The notes below the pieces were generated by a model. It did not search any database, was not told the DNA's origin, and worked only from the letters and a program-made list of their open reading frames with translations. Source: Alphaproteobacteria bacterium (lineage in GTDB: Bacteria > Pseudomonadota > Alphaproteobacteria > Rhodobacterales > Rhodobacteraceae). Taken from it: DNA of 64,000 bases. Position 1 is the stretch's first letter; every line of letters begins with the position of its first letter. Shown here in pieces: positions 26,469 to 34,463 of this stretch. The stretch is from assembly GCA_030425185.1 (NCBI GenBank), contig JAUIAU010000010.1, positions 1 through 64,000 of the forward strand. The letters run 5' to 3'. A program made the translations under genes and the position numbers.

Positions 26469-26834
26469 CGCGCGGAGGGCCGGATGGCCGCGGCAGCGAT
26501 GTCGAGGAAAGTCCGGACTCCCAGAAGCGACGGTGCCGGGTAACGCCCGGGCGGGGCAACCCGACGGACAGCGCCACAGAAACCATACCGCCCCGCAGGT
26601 CGGGGTCAGGTCGAACCGGTGGGGTAAGAGCCTACCGCGCCCCCGGCAACGGGGGTGGCATGGCAAGCCCCACCGGGAGCAATGCCGAATAGGGGGCCCG
26701 CCTTCGCGGTGCGCTTTCACCCAGGGCCCCGGGTTGGCAGCACGAGCGCGGGTGGCGACACCCCGCCCAGAGGAATGGCCATCGAGGGGGCTCCGGCCCC
26801 CGAACAGAATCCGGCTTACAGGCCCTCCGCGCAT
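26469..26834 (+). ncRNA. rnpB: RNase P RNA (bacterial class A)
   Basis: Conserved elements appear in order: GAGGAAAGTCCGGACTCC near the 5' end (P3/P4 strand), ACAGAAACCATACCGCC in the middle, GGTAAGAGCCTACCGCG, AGAGGAATGGCCATC (CR V) and ACAGAATCCGGCTTACAGG (P4 3' strand) near the 3' end. The ends pair as P1: GCGCGGAGGGCC with GGCCCTCCGCGC. It is the catalytic RNA that matures tRNA 5' ends. Boundaries are estimated from the P1 stem. ORFs the track draws across it are not genes. Confidence 0.95.
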
Positions 26835-26942
26835 CCGACGCCGCCCGCGCGGGCAGCGTTGCATTGTCCACTTTACCTGCTATCATGGATGTCAACTTTG
26901 ATTGACAGTTTGCGGCTGGACCGTGAGCGCACGAGGCCGCCG

Positions 26943-27428
26943 ATGAAAGACCTGGATCGCCCTGCGTCCCTGACCGATCCCGACACGGCGCCCGGACCCG
27001 ATCCCGCGGACGACACCCTGCCGATCGAGGCGCTCGCCTTCATCGCCGCCCTGATCGCCGAGCCGCAGGTGGGCGCCGCCGCGCCCGGCGCCGAGGTATG
27101 GCTGCTGGCCCCCGACGGCACGGTCCTGCACGATCCCTCCGGACCCGAGGCGGCCGGTGGCGCCTTCGCCGACCGCTGGCCCTGGGAACTGGAACCGCTG
27201 ATCTCGGGTGCGGTGGCCGATGCCGCGTCCGGCGGCACCGTCAGCTTCGACGCCTTCCGCCGCAGCACGGGGCAGGGCGGCGACCGTTGGATGCGGGTCA
27301 CCCTGACCCTGCTCGGCCAGCGCGGCACCGCGCGGCTGATCCGCGCCGACCTGGTCGACGTCTCGGCCGAGATCGATGCCGCGCGCATCAAGGCCCGCAC
27401 GGCGCGGACCCCGCGCCGCCTCAACTGA
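26943..27428 (+). CDS. hypothetical acidic protein
   Basis: 161 aa from ATG 26943, preceded by CGAGG; an in-frame ATG at 26889 lacks a ribosome-binding site, and the 257-aa track ORF begins inside rnpB. The sequence has a low-complexity acidic start and a compact domain (ALAFIAALIAEPQVGAAAPG, WLLAPDGTVLHDP, VTLTLLGQRGTARLIRADL) that looks PAS-like. No family recognised. It lies between rnpB and rpmG. Confidence 0.65.
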   Translation: MKDLDRPASLTDPDTAPGPDPADDTLPIEALAFIAALIAEPQVGAAAPGAEVWLLAPDGTVLHDPSGPEAAGGAFADRWPWELEPLISGAVADAASGGTVSFDAFRRSTGQGGDRWMRVTLTLLGQRGTARLIRADLVDVSAEIDAARIKARTARTPRRLN

Positions 27429-27449
27429 CGGGGCCTCCGCCGAATCCGG

Positions 27450-27477
27450 TTGACACCCCCCGCGCGGCTTGTAAAAG
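27450..27477 (+). promoter_or_regulatory. sigma-70-type promoter of rpmG
   Basis: Consensus -35 TTGACA (27450-27455), 16-nt spacer, -10-like TAAAAG (27472-27477), about 55 nt before the rpmG start. Confidence 0.55.
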
Positions 27478-27533
27478 CGCGGCTTCAGAACACTGAATTC
27501 GGGCGGGCGACCGCCCCGGCGAGGAGCACCCCA

Positions 27534-27701
27534 ATGGCGAAACCGACGACGATCAAGATCCGTCTCAACTCGACCGCGGGCACCGGCCATTTCTACGTGA
27601 CGAAGAAGAACGCGCGGACGATGACCGAGAAGATGACCGTACGGAAGTACGATCCCGTGGCCCGCAAGCACGTCGAATACAAGGAAGGCAAGATCAAGTG
27701 A
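27534..27701 (+). CDS. rpmG: 50S ribosomal protein L33
   Basis: 55 aa, [20 protein letters not shown], full-length L33 with [18 protein letters not shown]. It has GAGGAG upstream. The zinc-binding Cys pairs of C+ paralogues are absent, so it is the zinc-free (C-) form. It is a single-gene unit with its own promoter and terminator. Confidence 0.97.
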   Translation: MAKPTTIKIRLNSTAGTGHFYVTKKNARTMTEKMTVRKYDPVARKHVEYKEGKIK

Positions 27702-27726
27702 TCTGACCCTTCCACGAGAGTTCGGC

Positions 27727-27770
27727 GAAGGCCGCGCGGGGCGAGACCCCTGCGCGGCCTTCTTCGTTTT
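27727..27770 (+). terminator. intrinsic terminator after rpmG
   Basis: GAAGGCCGCGC pairs with GCGCGGCCTTC, with an inner GGGG/CCCC extension, followed by TTCGTTTT. Confidence 0.85.
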
Positions 27771-27796
27771 CAGCCGCCTTCTCCGGAGCCTCCGAG

Positions 27797-28306
27797 ATGA
27801 CCACCACCGCCGAGCTGACCCTGCGCACCGCGACCGCCGCCGACATCGCCAGCGTGGACGCGCTGCTGGCCATCGCCTATCCCGCCTCGCTCAAGGCCGA
27901 CTACGCGCCGTCCGTACTGGTCACCGCGCTGCCGCTCATCAGCCGCGCACGGCCCGAGCTGGTGACCAGCGGCACCTACTCGCTGGCCGAACGGGGCGGG
28001 CAGCTGCTGGGCGCCGGGGGCTGGACGCGGGTCGCCCCCGGCGGCGCGCGCGAGGGGCAGGGGGTGGGCCATGTCCGGCACCTCGTCGTCGATCACCGGG
28101 CCCAGCGGCAGGGCGTGGGACGCGCCCTGATGGCCCGCGTGCTGGCCGAGGCCCGGGAGGCCGGGCTGACCCGGCTCGACTGCCAAGCGACGCGCACGGC
28201 CGTGCCCTTCTATGCCGCGCTCGGCTTCGAGGTCCTGGGGCCGGTCAGCGTGCCCCTGCGCCCGGGCATCGTTTTCCCGGCGGTCGCCATGCGGCGCGCC
28301 CTCTGA
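27797..28306 (+). CDS. GNAT family N-acetyltransferase
   Basis: 169 aa. The GNAT core shows VRHLVVDHRAQRQGVGRALM (acetyl-CoA-binding R/QxxGxG/A motif) near residues 93-112, followed by LTRLDCQATRTAVPFYAALG (motif B, with the FYxxxGF pattern). It transfers an acyl group to an unknown amine. It sits alone between the rpmG terminator and a convergent BI-1 gene. Confidence 0.88.
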   Translation: MTTTAELTLRTATAADIASVDALLAIAYPASLKADYAPSVLVTALPLISRARPELVTSGTYSLAERGGQLLGAGGWTRVAPGGAREGQGVGHVRHLVVDHRAQRQGVGRALMARVLAEAREAGLTRLDCQATRTAVPFYAALGFEVLGPVSVPLRPGIVFPAVAMRRAL

Positions 28307-28317
28307 GCCGGCAAAGG

Positions 28318-28348
28318 AAAAGGGCCGGCCCCTTCCGGAGCCGGCCCC
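28318..28348 (-). terminator. terminator of the BI-1 gene (convergent region)
   Basis: GGGCCGGC (28322-28329) pairs with GCCGGCCC (28340-28347). Read on the minus strand the hairpin is followed by TTTTCCTTT, so it should mainly end the leftward BI-1 transcript and may also serve the GNAT gene. Confidence 0.65.
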
Positions 28349-28372
28349 CAAGGCCGTCAGGCCCTGCCGGGA

Positions 28373-29113
28373 TTACTCGCGATTGCCGAGGAACTGGAGC
28401 AGGAACATGAACATGTTGATGAAGTTGATGTAGAGCGACAGCGCGCCCATGATCGCCGACTTGTCGAGCCACTCCTGATCGCCGTAGTGGGCGTGCTGCA
28501 GGTAGGTGGTCTTGATGTTCTGCGTGTCATAGGCGGTCAGCGCCGCGAACAGCAGGACGCCGATGGCCGAGATCGCGAAGGCGATCGCCGGGCTGCCGAC
28601 GAAGATGTTGATGATCGACACGATGATCAGGCCGACGACGCCGATCAGTAGGAAGCTGCCCCAGCCCGACAGGTCCTTCTTCGTGGTGTAGCCATAGAGC
28701 GAGCAGGCCGCGAAGGCACCCGCCGTGGCGAAGAAGGTCTGCGCGATAGAGACGCCGGTGAACACGGCGAAGATCCACGAGATCGACAGGCCCATGACGG
28801 CCGCGAAGACGTAGAAGAAGGTCTGTGCCGCAGCGGCCGACATGCGGTTGATCATGCCGCCGAACAGGAAGACCATGCCGAGCGGGGCGAACATGATGAC
28901 CCAGCCGAGGATGTTCGGCTGCATGGTCACCGGATCGCGGAAGATCGGGAGCAGCGCGGGCGCGGTGCCCACTGCCCAGGCCACGAGGCCGGTCAGCGCC
29001 ATGGCGACCGACATCAGGCCGTAGACCTTGTTCATGTGGGCCTTCAGGCCCGCGTCGATCTGGGCGGAACGGGCGCCAACGCCTGCCGACCGGATCGTCT
29101 GATACTCTGCCAT
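28373..29113 (-). CDS. Bax inhibitor-1/YccA family membrane protein
   Basis: 246 aa starting MAEYQTIRSAGVGARSAQ, with GGAGGG upstream; the track start adds 18 residues. Seven hydrophobic segments are visible, including VAMALTGLVAWAVGTAPALL, TFFYVFAAVMGLSISWIFAV and the terminal FINMFMFLLQFLGNR. The family forms pH-sensitive calcium-leak-type proteins in the inner membrane; YccA relatives also modulate FtsH. Single gene with its own terminator. Confidence 0.9.
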   Translation of the reverse strand: MAEYQTIRSAGVGARSAQIDAGLKAHMNKVYGLMSVAMALTGLVAWAVGTAPALLPIFRDPVTMQPNILGWVIMFAPLGMVFLFGGMINRMSAAAAQTFFYVFAAVMGLSISWIFAVFTGVSIAQTFFATAGAFAACSLYGYTTKKDLSGWGSFLLIGVVGLIIVSIINIFVGSPAIAFAISAIGVLLFAALTAYDTQNIKTTYLQHAHYGDQEWLDKSAIMGALSLYINFINMFMFLLQFLGNRE

Positions 29114-29231
29114 GAGAACCCTCCATTGAATGCGCCGGGCGATGGCGCGCCCGTCTTGGCCAAGCATATCGGGAGGGGCCCGTCGTCTTTCAAGACATAT
29201 CGTGGACGGCAGAGTCAGCTTTGGGGCGGGC

Positions 29232-29438
29232 TCAGCGCTTCCAGGTGTGCGGGACGTCCCACAGCGGGCGCTGCGATTCGGCGGCCGCTTCGGCGGGGCT
29301 CAGGCCGAGGTCGGCCAGCCGGCGGGCGTCGAGCCGCGCCAGATCCTGCCGCGACTTCCACAGGGAATGCAGCGAAAACAACGAGATACCAGCGGCGGGA
29401 TGGCTGATGGCAACGGTGCGGGCGAGAGAGGCGAACAT
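29232..29438 (-). CDS. DUF1127 domain small protein
   Basis: 68 aa from MFASLARTVAISHPAAGISL; the longer 94-aa track version lacks support. The DUF1127 motif WKSRQDLARLDARRLADLGL is in the middle. Family members are small Arg-rich proteins that can bind RNA or affect phosphate and stress physiology in alphaproteobacteria. It is divergent from a LysR gene, an arrangement seen often in this family and suggesting control by that regulator. Confidence 0.8.
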   Translation of the reverse strand: MFASLARTVAISHPAAGISLFSLHSLWKSRQDLARLDARRLADLGLSPAEAAAESQRPLWDVPHTWKR

Positions 29439-29560
29439 CTGTAACTCTTCTGATTTCGTGGTGACACCCCGAGGGAGGATCAGGGATGTTGATGTATCTG
29501 CCAGACCGTGATCCATATGAAAAACGAATGAATGTGATCCTCGACTTCAGGAGAATTGAT

Positions 29561-30415
29561 ATGCCGCGCAATCTGGACCTGACCGCCCTGCGCAGCTTCG
29601 TCGCCGTCGCGGAAACCGGCGGCGTGACCAAGGCGGCGGGGTTCCTGAACCTGACACAGTCCGCCGTCTCGATGCAGTTGAAGCGGCTGGAGGAGGGGCT
29701 GGGCCTCGACCTGCTCGACCGCTCGGGGCGCGGCATCGCGCTGACCGGAACCGGCGAGCAGTTGCTCGGCTATGCCCGCCGGATGCTGGCGCTGAACGAC
29801 GAGGTGTATACTCGCCTCACCAGCCAGGAGTTCGAGGGCGAGATCGCGCTCGGCGTCCCGCACGACATCGTCTACCCGGCGATCCCGCGCGTGCTGCAGC
29901 AGTTCCACGCCGAGTTCCCGCGCGTCCGGGTGCAGCTGATCTCGTCCTTCACCAATCGCCTCAAGCAGTTGCACCAGCGCGGCGAGTGCGACGTGATCCT
30001 GACCACCGAGGACCAGGCCGACGCGGGCGGAAAGACCCTGTTGACCGTGCCGCTGGTCTGGATCGGCGCGCCGGGCGGCAGCGCGTGGCGTCAGCGGCCG
30101 CTGCGGCTGGCCTTCGAATACGGCTGCATCTTCCGGCATGGCGTGCAGCAGGCGCTCGACCGGGCCGGCATCCCGTGGGAAATGGCCGTCGAAAGCGATT
30201 CGACCCGCACCGTCGAGGCTTCGGTCAGCGCCGATCTCGCCGTCCACGCCAGCCTCGAAGGGACCGCGCCGCCCTATGTCGAGCGCATCGCGCATAACGG
30301 GGCGCTGCCGCCGCTGGCCTCGAAACAGATCAACCTCTACCGCGCCCCGCTGACCGAAGGCACGGTGACCGACCGGCTCGTGGAATTGATCGGGACCGCC
30401 TACAAGGCGCTCTGA
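29561..30415 (+). CDS. LysR family transcriptional regulator
   Basis: 284 aa from MPRNLDLTALRSFVAVAETG, preceded by AGGAG at good spacing; the 25-residue track extension is not needed. The N-terminal wHTH has GGVTKAAGFLNLTQSAVSMQ. A linker helix and periplasmic-binding-like effector domain follow (EIALGVPHDIVYPAIPRVL). It resembles the LrhA/HexA branch. Divergent from the DUF1127 gene; probable targets are that gene and itself. Confidence 0.88.
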   Translation: MPRNLDLTALRSFVAVAETGGVTKAAGFLNLTQSAVSMQLKRLEEGLGLDLLDRSGRGIALTGTGEQLLGYARRMLALNDEVYTRLTSQEFEGEIALGVPHDIVYPAIPRVLQQFHAEFPRVRVQLISSFTNRLKQLHQRGECDVILTTEDQADAGGKTLLTVPLVWIGAPGGSAWRQRPLRLAFEYGCIFRHGVQQALDRAGIPWEMAVESDSTRTVEASVSADLAVHASLEGTAPPYVERIAHNGALPPLASKQINLYRAPLTEGTVTDRLVELIGTAYKAL

Positions 30416-30422
30416 GCCGGTC

Positions 30423-31385
30423 TCAGCCGGGAATGTCGATCACGATCTTGCCGGTGGCGCTGCGGTCGCGCAGGGCCGCCAGCCCCTCGGCCGCCCGCGC
30501 CAGCGGCAGGCGCTGCCCGATATGGGGATGCAGCAGCCCCTCGGCATGCCATCCGATCAGCGTCGCGAGGCTGTCGGTCAGCGGTTTCGGGTCGAAGGAC
30601 AGGTGCCCGCCCCACCAGAACCCGATCACCGTGACGTTCTTCACCAGCAGGTGGTTCGCCGGGATCTCGGGCAGGCCCCCCGCGAAGCCGATCAGCAGGT
30701 AGCGTGCCTCCGGGCGGCAGGCCGACAGCGCGGCGCGGAACCCGGGTCCGCCCACCGGATCATAGACCACGTCCACACCGCCCAACTCCTTGCAGCGCGC
30801 GCGGATGTCGTCGGTCTCGGCGTCGAGCAGCACATGCGCCCCCGCCGCCTGCGCGAGGCGCAGCTTCCCGGCCCCGCGCGCCACCGCGATCACGCGCGCG
30901 CCCATCCGCGCACCGATCTCGACCGCCGTCAGCCCGACCCCGCCCGCGGCGCCCAGCACCAGCAGCGTCTCGCCCGGCCGCAGCCCCGCCTTGTAGTCGA
31001 GCGCCATGTGGGACGTGCCATAGGCCACCTGGAACCCGGCGGCGGTCGCGTCGTCCATCGTGTCGGGCAGGGGCAGGCAGACCCCGGCCGGGGCCACCGC
31101 GACCTCGGCCAGCCCGCCGTGCCCGGTGAACGCCGCGACCCGCTGGCCGGGGACGAAGCCCGTGACCCCCGCGCCGACCGCCCGGACCGTGCCCGCGCAT
31201 TCCATGCCCAGCGTGACCGGGAACGGGCGGCGGTCCTGGTACTGCCCCTTCGCCAGCAGCAGGTCGGCGAAGTTCAACCCGCAGGCGCGGACCGTCAGGC
31301 TGACCTCGCCGGGGCCGGGCACCGGCTCGGGCAGGTCGGTCAGGGCGGGCGGGCTCTCGGGCGTGAGGGCGACGAAGGCTTTCAT
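30423..31385 (-). CDS. NADPH:quinone oxidoreductase (zinc-free MDR family)
   Basis: 320 aa. It starts MKAFVALTPESPPALTDLPE and has LTVRACGLNFADLLLAKGQY of the quinone oxidoreductase family. The Rossmann motif is VLGAAGGVGLTAVEIGARMG (AAGGVG, NADPH-binding). Catalytic zinc Cys/His ligands are missing, as in QorA. It reduces quinones or enones using NADPH. It faces away from the sigma-54-controlled XRE gene across a 325-nt regulatory region. Confidence 0.9.
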   Translation of the reverse strand: MKAFVALTPESPPALTDLPEPVPGPGEVSLTVRACGLNFADLLLAKGQYQDRRPFPVTLGMECAGTVRAVGAGVTGFVPGQRVAAFTGHGGLAEVAVAPAGVCLPLPDTMDDATAAGFQVAYGTSHMALDYKAGLRPGETLLVLGAAGGVGLTAVEIGARMGARVIAVARGAGKLRLAQAAGAHVLLDAETDDIRARCKELGGVDVVYDPVGGPGFRAALSACRPEARYLLIGFAGGLPEIPANHLLVKNVTVIGFWWGGHLSFDPKPLTDSLATLIGWHAEGLLHPHIGQRLPLARAAEGLAALRDRSATGKIVIDIPG

Positions 31386-31486
31386 GGCGACTCCCGGGGG
31401 CTGGATTGGGCCACCCTGCCGATGTTGCGCGGCGATGCAAGGCAGGGTTGCAGGGCATCGCAGAACGATACGCTAGAACGGGAATC

Positions 31487-31515
31487 TTTGCAAAATGCAA
31501 TGCACAATGCGAAAC
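31487..31515. promoter_or_regulatory. TTTGCAAA-type operator candidate
   Basis: TTTGCAAAATGCAATGCACA followed by ATGCGAAAC: a TTTGCA arm facing a TGCGAAA arm with repeated TGCA/TGCAA units between. It lies about 100 nt upstream of the qor-like start and 146-174 nt before the sigma-54 promoter. It shares the TTTGCAAA core with sites at pccR and pccB. Confidence 0.4.
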
Positions 31516-31660
31516 ACGTAAAAGGCGACTCGGATTGCGAGGTTTTAAACCCTGTGTGGAAATCCGGCCTTTTCCGCGCCGCCCGCAAAAATGCCCTTCC
31601 GGGGCGGGACTCTGCCCCTCGTCCCGGCCCGGCGAAAAAAATTTTCCGGCAACTCGGAAT

Positions 31661-31677
31661 TTGGCACGCTACTTGCT
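31661..31677 (+). promoter_or_regulatory. sigma-54 (RpoN) promoter of XRE gene
   Basis: TTGGCACGCTACTTGCT matches the -24/-12 consensus TGGCACG-N4-TTGCW exactly. The expected start site falls about 12 nt further on, giving a short leader before the TTG start at 31711. Confidence 0.8.
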
Positions 31678-31710
31678 GCACAGAGGGGGCAAGCACAAGG
31701 AGACCCCGTC

Positions 31711-32079
31711 TTGAAACACCCCGTGGACGTTCACGTAGGCAAGCGAATCCGTCACCGGCGCTTGATGGTGGGCATGACCCTGCAGCAGCTTGCCGAGAAG
31801 GTCGGGATCAAGTTCCAGCAGATCCAGAAGTACGAAACCGGGATGAACCGGGTCTCCGCCTCGCGCCTGTGGGAGATCGGCGCCGCGCTCACCGTGCCCG
31901 TGAGCTTCTTCTTCGAGGGTCTGGGCTCCAAGGCGCAGGAGGCCGAGGCCACCGACCTGCCGGGCGATCTGCTCGCCGACAAGGAGGCGCTGGAGCTGAT
32001 CCGGTCCTACTACGCGATCCCGGAAACCCAGCGCCGTCGCCTGTTCGACCTCGCCCGCGTGCTGTCGGACGCGGCGTGA
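31711..32079 (+). CDS. XRE family transcriptional regulator
   Basis: 122 aa from TTG 31711 (MKHPVDVHVGKRIRHRRLMV), with AAGGAG upstream. The Cro/C1-type HTH is GMTLQQLAEKVGIKFQQIQK YETG, near residues 21-44. The C-terminus is short and helical (LLADKEALELIRSYYAIPET), probably for oligomerisation. Similar short XRE regulators are widespread in alphaproteobacteria. The consensus sigma-54 promoter upstream means its expression needs an enhancer-binding activator. Confidence 0.88.
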   Translation: MKHPVDVHVGKRIRHRRLMVGMTLQQLAEKVGIKFQQIQKYETGMNRVSASRLWEIGAALTVPVSFFFEGLGSKAQEAEATDLPGDLLADKEALELIRSYYAIPETQRRRLFDLARVLSDAA

Positions 32080-32182
32080 CCGGCCCGGCGCGCGCCATCT
32101 GACGCAGGCCCGCCCGGCTTGACCGGGGCCGGGCCTGCCGCCACACCGGACGGGGAACCGACGCCCGACCGGAGACGCCCCG

Positions 32183-32980
32183 ATGACCGCTGACCCCGCC
32201 GATCTCTGGCCCGTGGCCCACGCGCTGGCCGATGCCGCGCGTGTCGAGACGCTGCGCTGGTTCCGCGGCGGTGCGCTTTCCATCGACAACAAGGATGCCG
32301 GCGGCTTCGACCCGGTGACGCAGGCCGACCGCGCCTCCGAGGCCGCGATGCGGGCCGTCCTCGCCCGCCTGCGCCCGGACGATGCGGTGCTGGGCGAGGA
32401 GCAGGCCGCAACAGGCGGCACCAGCGGCCTGGCCTGGGTCCTCGACCCGATCGACGGCACCCGCGCCTATCTCTCGGGCACGCCGACCTGGGGCGTGCTG
32501 ATCGCGCTCAGCGATGCGACCGGCCCGAAACTGGGGATCATCGACCAGCCCTATATCGGCGAGCGGTTCGCGGGCGGCGCGGGCGTGGCCCGGGTGACCG
32601 GCCCGCAGGGGGAAGCGGCGCTGTGCACCCGCGCCACGGCGCGGCTGGAGGACGCGGTGATCTTCACCACCTTCCCGGAGGTCGGCACGGAGGCCGAGCG
32701 CGCCGCCTTCCATGCGCTCGCCCGCGACTGCCGCCTGACCCGCTACGGGATGGATTGCTATGCCTATGCGCTGCTTGCGGCGGGGCAGATCGACCTCGTC
32801 GTCGAGGCGGGTCTGCAGGCCTACGACATCTGCGCCCCGATCGCGGTGATCGAGGCGGCCGGCGGCGTCGTCACCGACTGGCAGGGCGGCCCGGCGCACC
32901 ACGGCGGCCGGGTGCTGGCGGCGGCCAATCCCGTGATCCACGCCGCGGCCCTCGACCGGCTGCGGCAGGCGGGCGACTAG
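32183..32980 (+). CDS. hisN: inositol-monophosphatase family histidinol-phosphatase-like enzyme
   Basis: 265 aa. Metal-binding motifs of the IMPase superfamily are present: DAVLGEEQAA (motif with Glu), WVLDPIDGTRAYL (DPxDGT) and AYDICAPIAVIEAAGGVV (WD-type motif, here YD). FDPVTQADRASEAAMRAVL lies before them. The closest pattern is the HisN-type histidinol-phosphatase of actinobacteria and alphaproteobacteria; inositol phosphatase activity is the alternative. No his operon nearby. Symbol tentative. Confidence 0.82.
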   Translation: MTADPADLWPVAHALADAARVETLRWFRGGALSIDNKDAGGFDPVTQADRASEAAMRAVLARLRPDDAVLGEEQAATGGTSGLAWVLDPIDGTRAYLSGTPTWGVLIALSDATGPKLGIIDQPYIGERFAGGAGVARVTGPQGEAALCTRATARLEDAVIFTTFPEVGTEAERAAFHALARDCRLTRYGMDCYAYALLAAGQIDLVVEAGLQAYDICAPIAVIEAAGGVVTDWQGGPAHHGGRVLAAANPVIHAAALDRLRQAGD

Positions 32981-32999
32981 GGCGGGACGCCTTCGGCGA

Positions 33000-33020
33000 G
33001 AGTATTTCTGCCAAGAAGAA
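33000..33020 (+). repeat. dispersed 3'-end repeat, copy d
   Basis: GAGTATTTCTGCCAAGAAG plus AA, 19 nt after the hisN-like stop and 15 nt before the next start codon. Confidence 0.7.
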
Positions 33021-33035
33021 ACAGGGGACGGCGCG

Positions 33036-34376
33036 ATGCGGAGACTGCTGATCCGGGGGGCCGAGGCGGTCGTCACCATGGACGACGCCCGCACCGAGCT
33101 GCGCGGCGCGGACGTGCTGGTCGAGGGCGGCGTGATCGCGGCGGTGGGGCAGGGGCTCGACACCGTGGGCGCGGACCGCTGGGAGGCGCGCGGCTGCGTG
33201 GTGACGCCGGGCCTCGTGAACACCCATCACCATCTCTACCAGACCCTGACCCGCGTGGTGCCGGGCGGGCAGGACGCGCTGCTCTTCGGCTGGCTGAAGA
33301 CGCTCTACCCGATCTGGGCCGGGTTCGGACCCCAGCACATGCGCGTCTCGGCGCTGATCGGGCTGGCCGAGCTGGCGCTGAGCGGCTGCACCACCTCGTC
33401 GGATCATCTCTACCTCTACCCGAACGGGGCGCGGCTGGAGGACACCATCGACGCCGCGCGCGAGATCGGCCTGCGGTTCCACCCGACGCGCGGCGCGATG
33501 AGCATCGGCGAGAGCGCGGGCGGGTTGCCGCCCGATGCGCTGGTCGAGGCGGAGGCGGCGATCCTCGAGGACATGATCCGCGTCGTCGATGCCTTCCACG
33601 ATCCCCGGCCCGGCGCGATGGTGCGGGTCGGTCTCGCACCCTGTTCGCCCTTCTCGGTCAGCCGCGACCTGATGCGCGAGGCGGCGCTGCTGGCGCGGGA
33701 CAAGGGCGTGCGGCTGCACACGCACCTGGCCGAGAACGACGAGGACATCGCCTATTCCGAAGCCGCCTTCGGCTGCCGTCCCGGGCAATATGCCGAGGAT
33801 CTCGGCTGGACCGGCGAGGACGTCTGGCACGCCCATTGCGTGAAGCTCGACGCGGGCGAGATCGATCTCTTCGCGCGGTCTGGCACGGGCGTGGCGCATT
33901 GCCCCTGCTCGAACTGCCGCCTCGGTTCGGGGATCGCGCCGGTCCGGGCGATGCGGGACGCGGGCGTGCCGGTGGGGCTGGGCGTCGACGGTTCGGCCTC
34001 GAACGACGCGGGCAGCCTGATCGCCGAGGCGCGGCAGACCCTGCTGTTGCAGCGGGTGGCGCACGGGGCCGATGCCATGAGCGCGCGCGAGGCGCTGGAG
34101 ATCGCGACGCGCGGCGGCGCGCGGGTGCTGGGGCGCGACGACATCGGCGTGCTGGCGCCGGGCTACCGGGCGGACATCGCGGTCTGGGATGTCTCCGGGA
34201 TCGAGGCGGCCGGGGCCTGGGACCCGGTCGCGACGCTGGTGCTGGCGGGGCCCATGCGGGTGCGCGACCTCTTCGTCGAGGGGCGGCCGGTGGTGCAGGA
34301 ACGCCGGGTCGTGACCGCCGACATGAGCCGCGCGCTGGCCGACCAGGCCCGCCTGCTGCGCGGGCTGATGGGTTAA
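33036..34376 (+). CDS. 8-oxoguanine deaminase-like amidohydrolase
   Basis: 446 aa. It is an amidohydrolase-superfamily enzyme with metal/substrate motifs VNTHHHLYQTLTRVVPGG (HxH), LHTHLAENDED, WHAHCVKLD and LGVDGSASND (catalytic Asp). GCTTSSDHLYLYPNG matches the 8-oxoguanine deaminase/ATZ-like cytosine-family subgroup. It probably deaminates an oxidised purine. It is convergent with a guanine deaminase gene 87 nt away, suggesting a purine salvage or catabolic locus. Confidence 0.85.
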   Translation: MRRLLIRGAEAVVTMDDARTELRGADVLVEGGVIAAVGQGLDTVGADRWEARGCVVTPGLVNTHHHLYQTLTRVVPGGQDALLFGWLKTLYPIWAGFGPQHMRVSALIGLAELALSGCTTSSDHLYLYPNGARLEDTIDAAREIGLRFHPTRGAMSIGESAGGLPPDALVEAEAAILEDMIRVVDAFHDPRPGAMVRVGLAPCSPFSVSRDLMREAALLARDKGVRLHTHLAENDEDIAYSEAAFGCRPGQYAEDLGWTGEDVWHAHCVKLDAGEIDLFARSGTGVAHCPCSNCRLGSGIAPVRAMRDAGVPVGLGVDGSASNDAGSLIAEARQTLLLQRVAHGADAMSAREALEIATRGGARVLGRDDIGVLAPGYRADIAVWDVSGIEAAGAWDPVATLVLAGPMRVRDLFVEGRPVVQERRVVTADMSRALADQARLLRGLMG

Positions 34377-34463
34377 CAGGCTGTAAATGATAGGGAAAAG
34401 CCGCTGACCCTTTGTTTCGCGCGCGAAACATCGGGGCAGCAGGGCTGACCGTTTAACCCTTCG

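Larger units (their letters stand above)
31386..31710. promoter_or_regulatory. 325-nt divergent regulatory region (qor-like/XRE)
   Basis: No gene. The left half holds a run of TGCAA-type repeats near 31487-31515. The right half is AT-rich (GGCGAAAAAAATTTTCCGG) and leads to a sigma-54 promoter. The GC drop against the flanking coding sequence supports a regulatory role. Confidence 0.6.
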
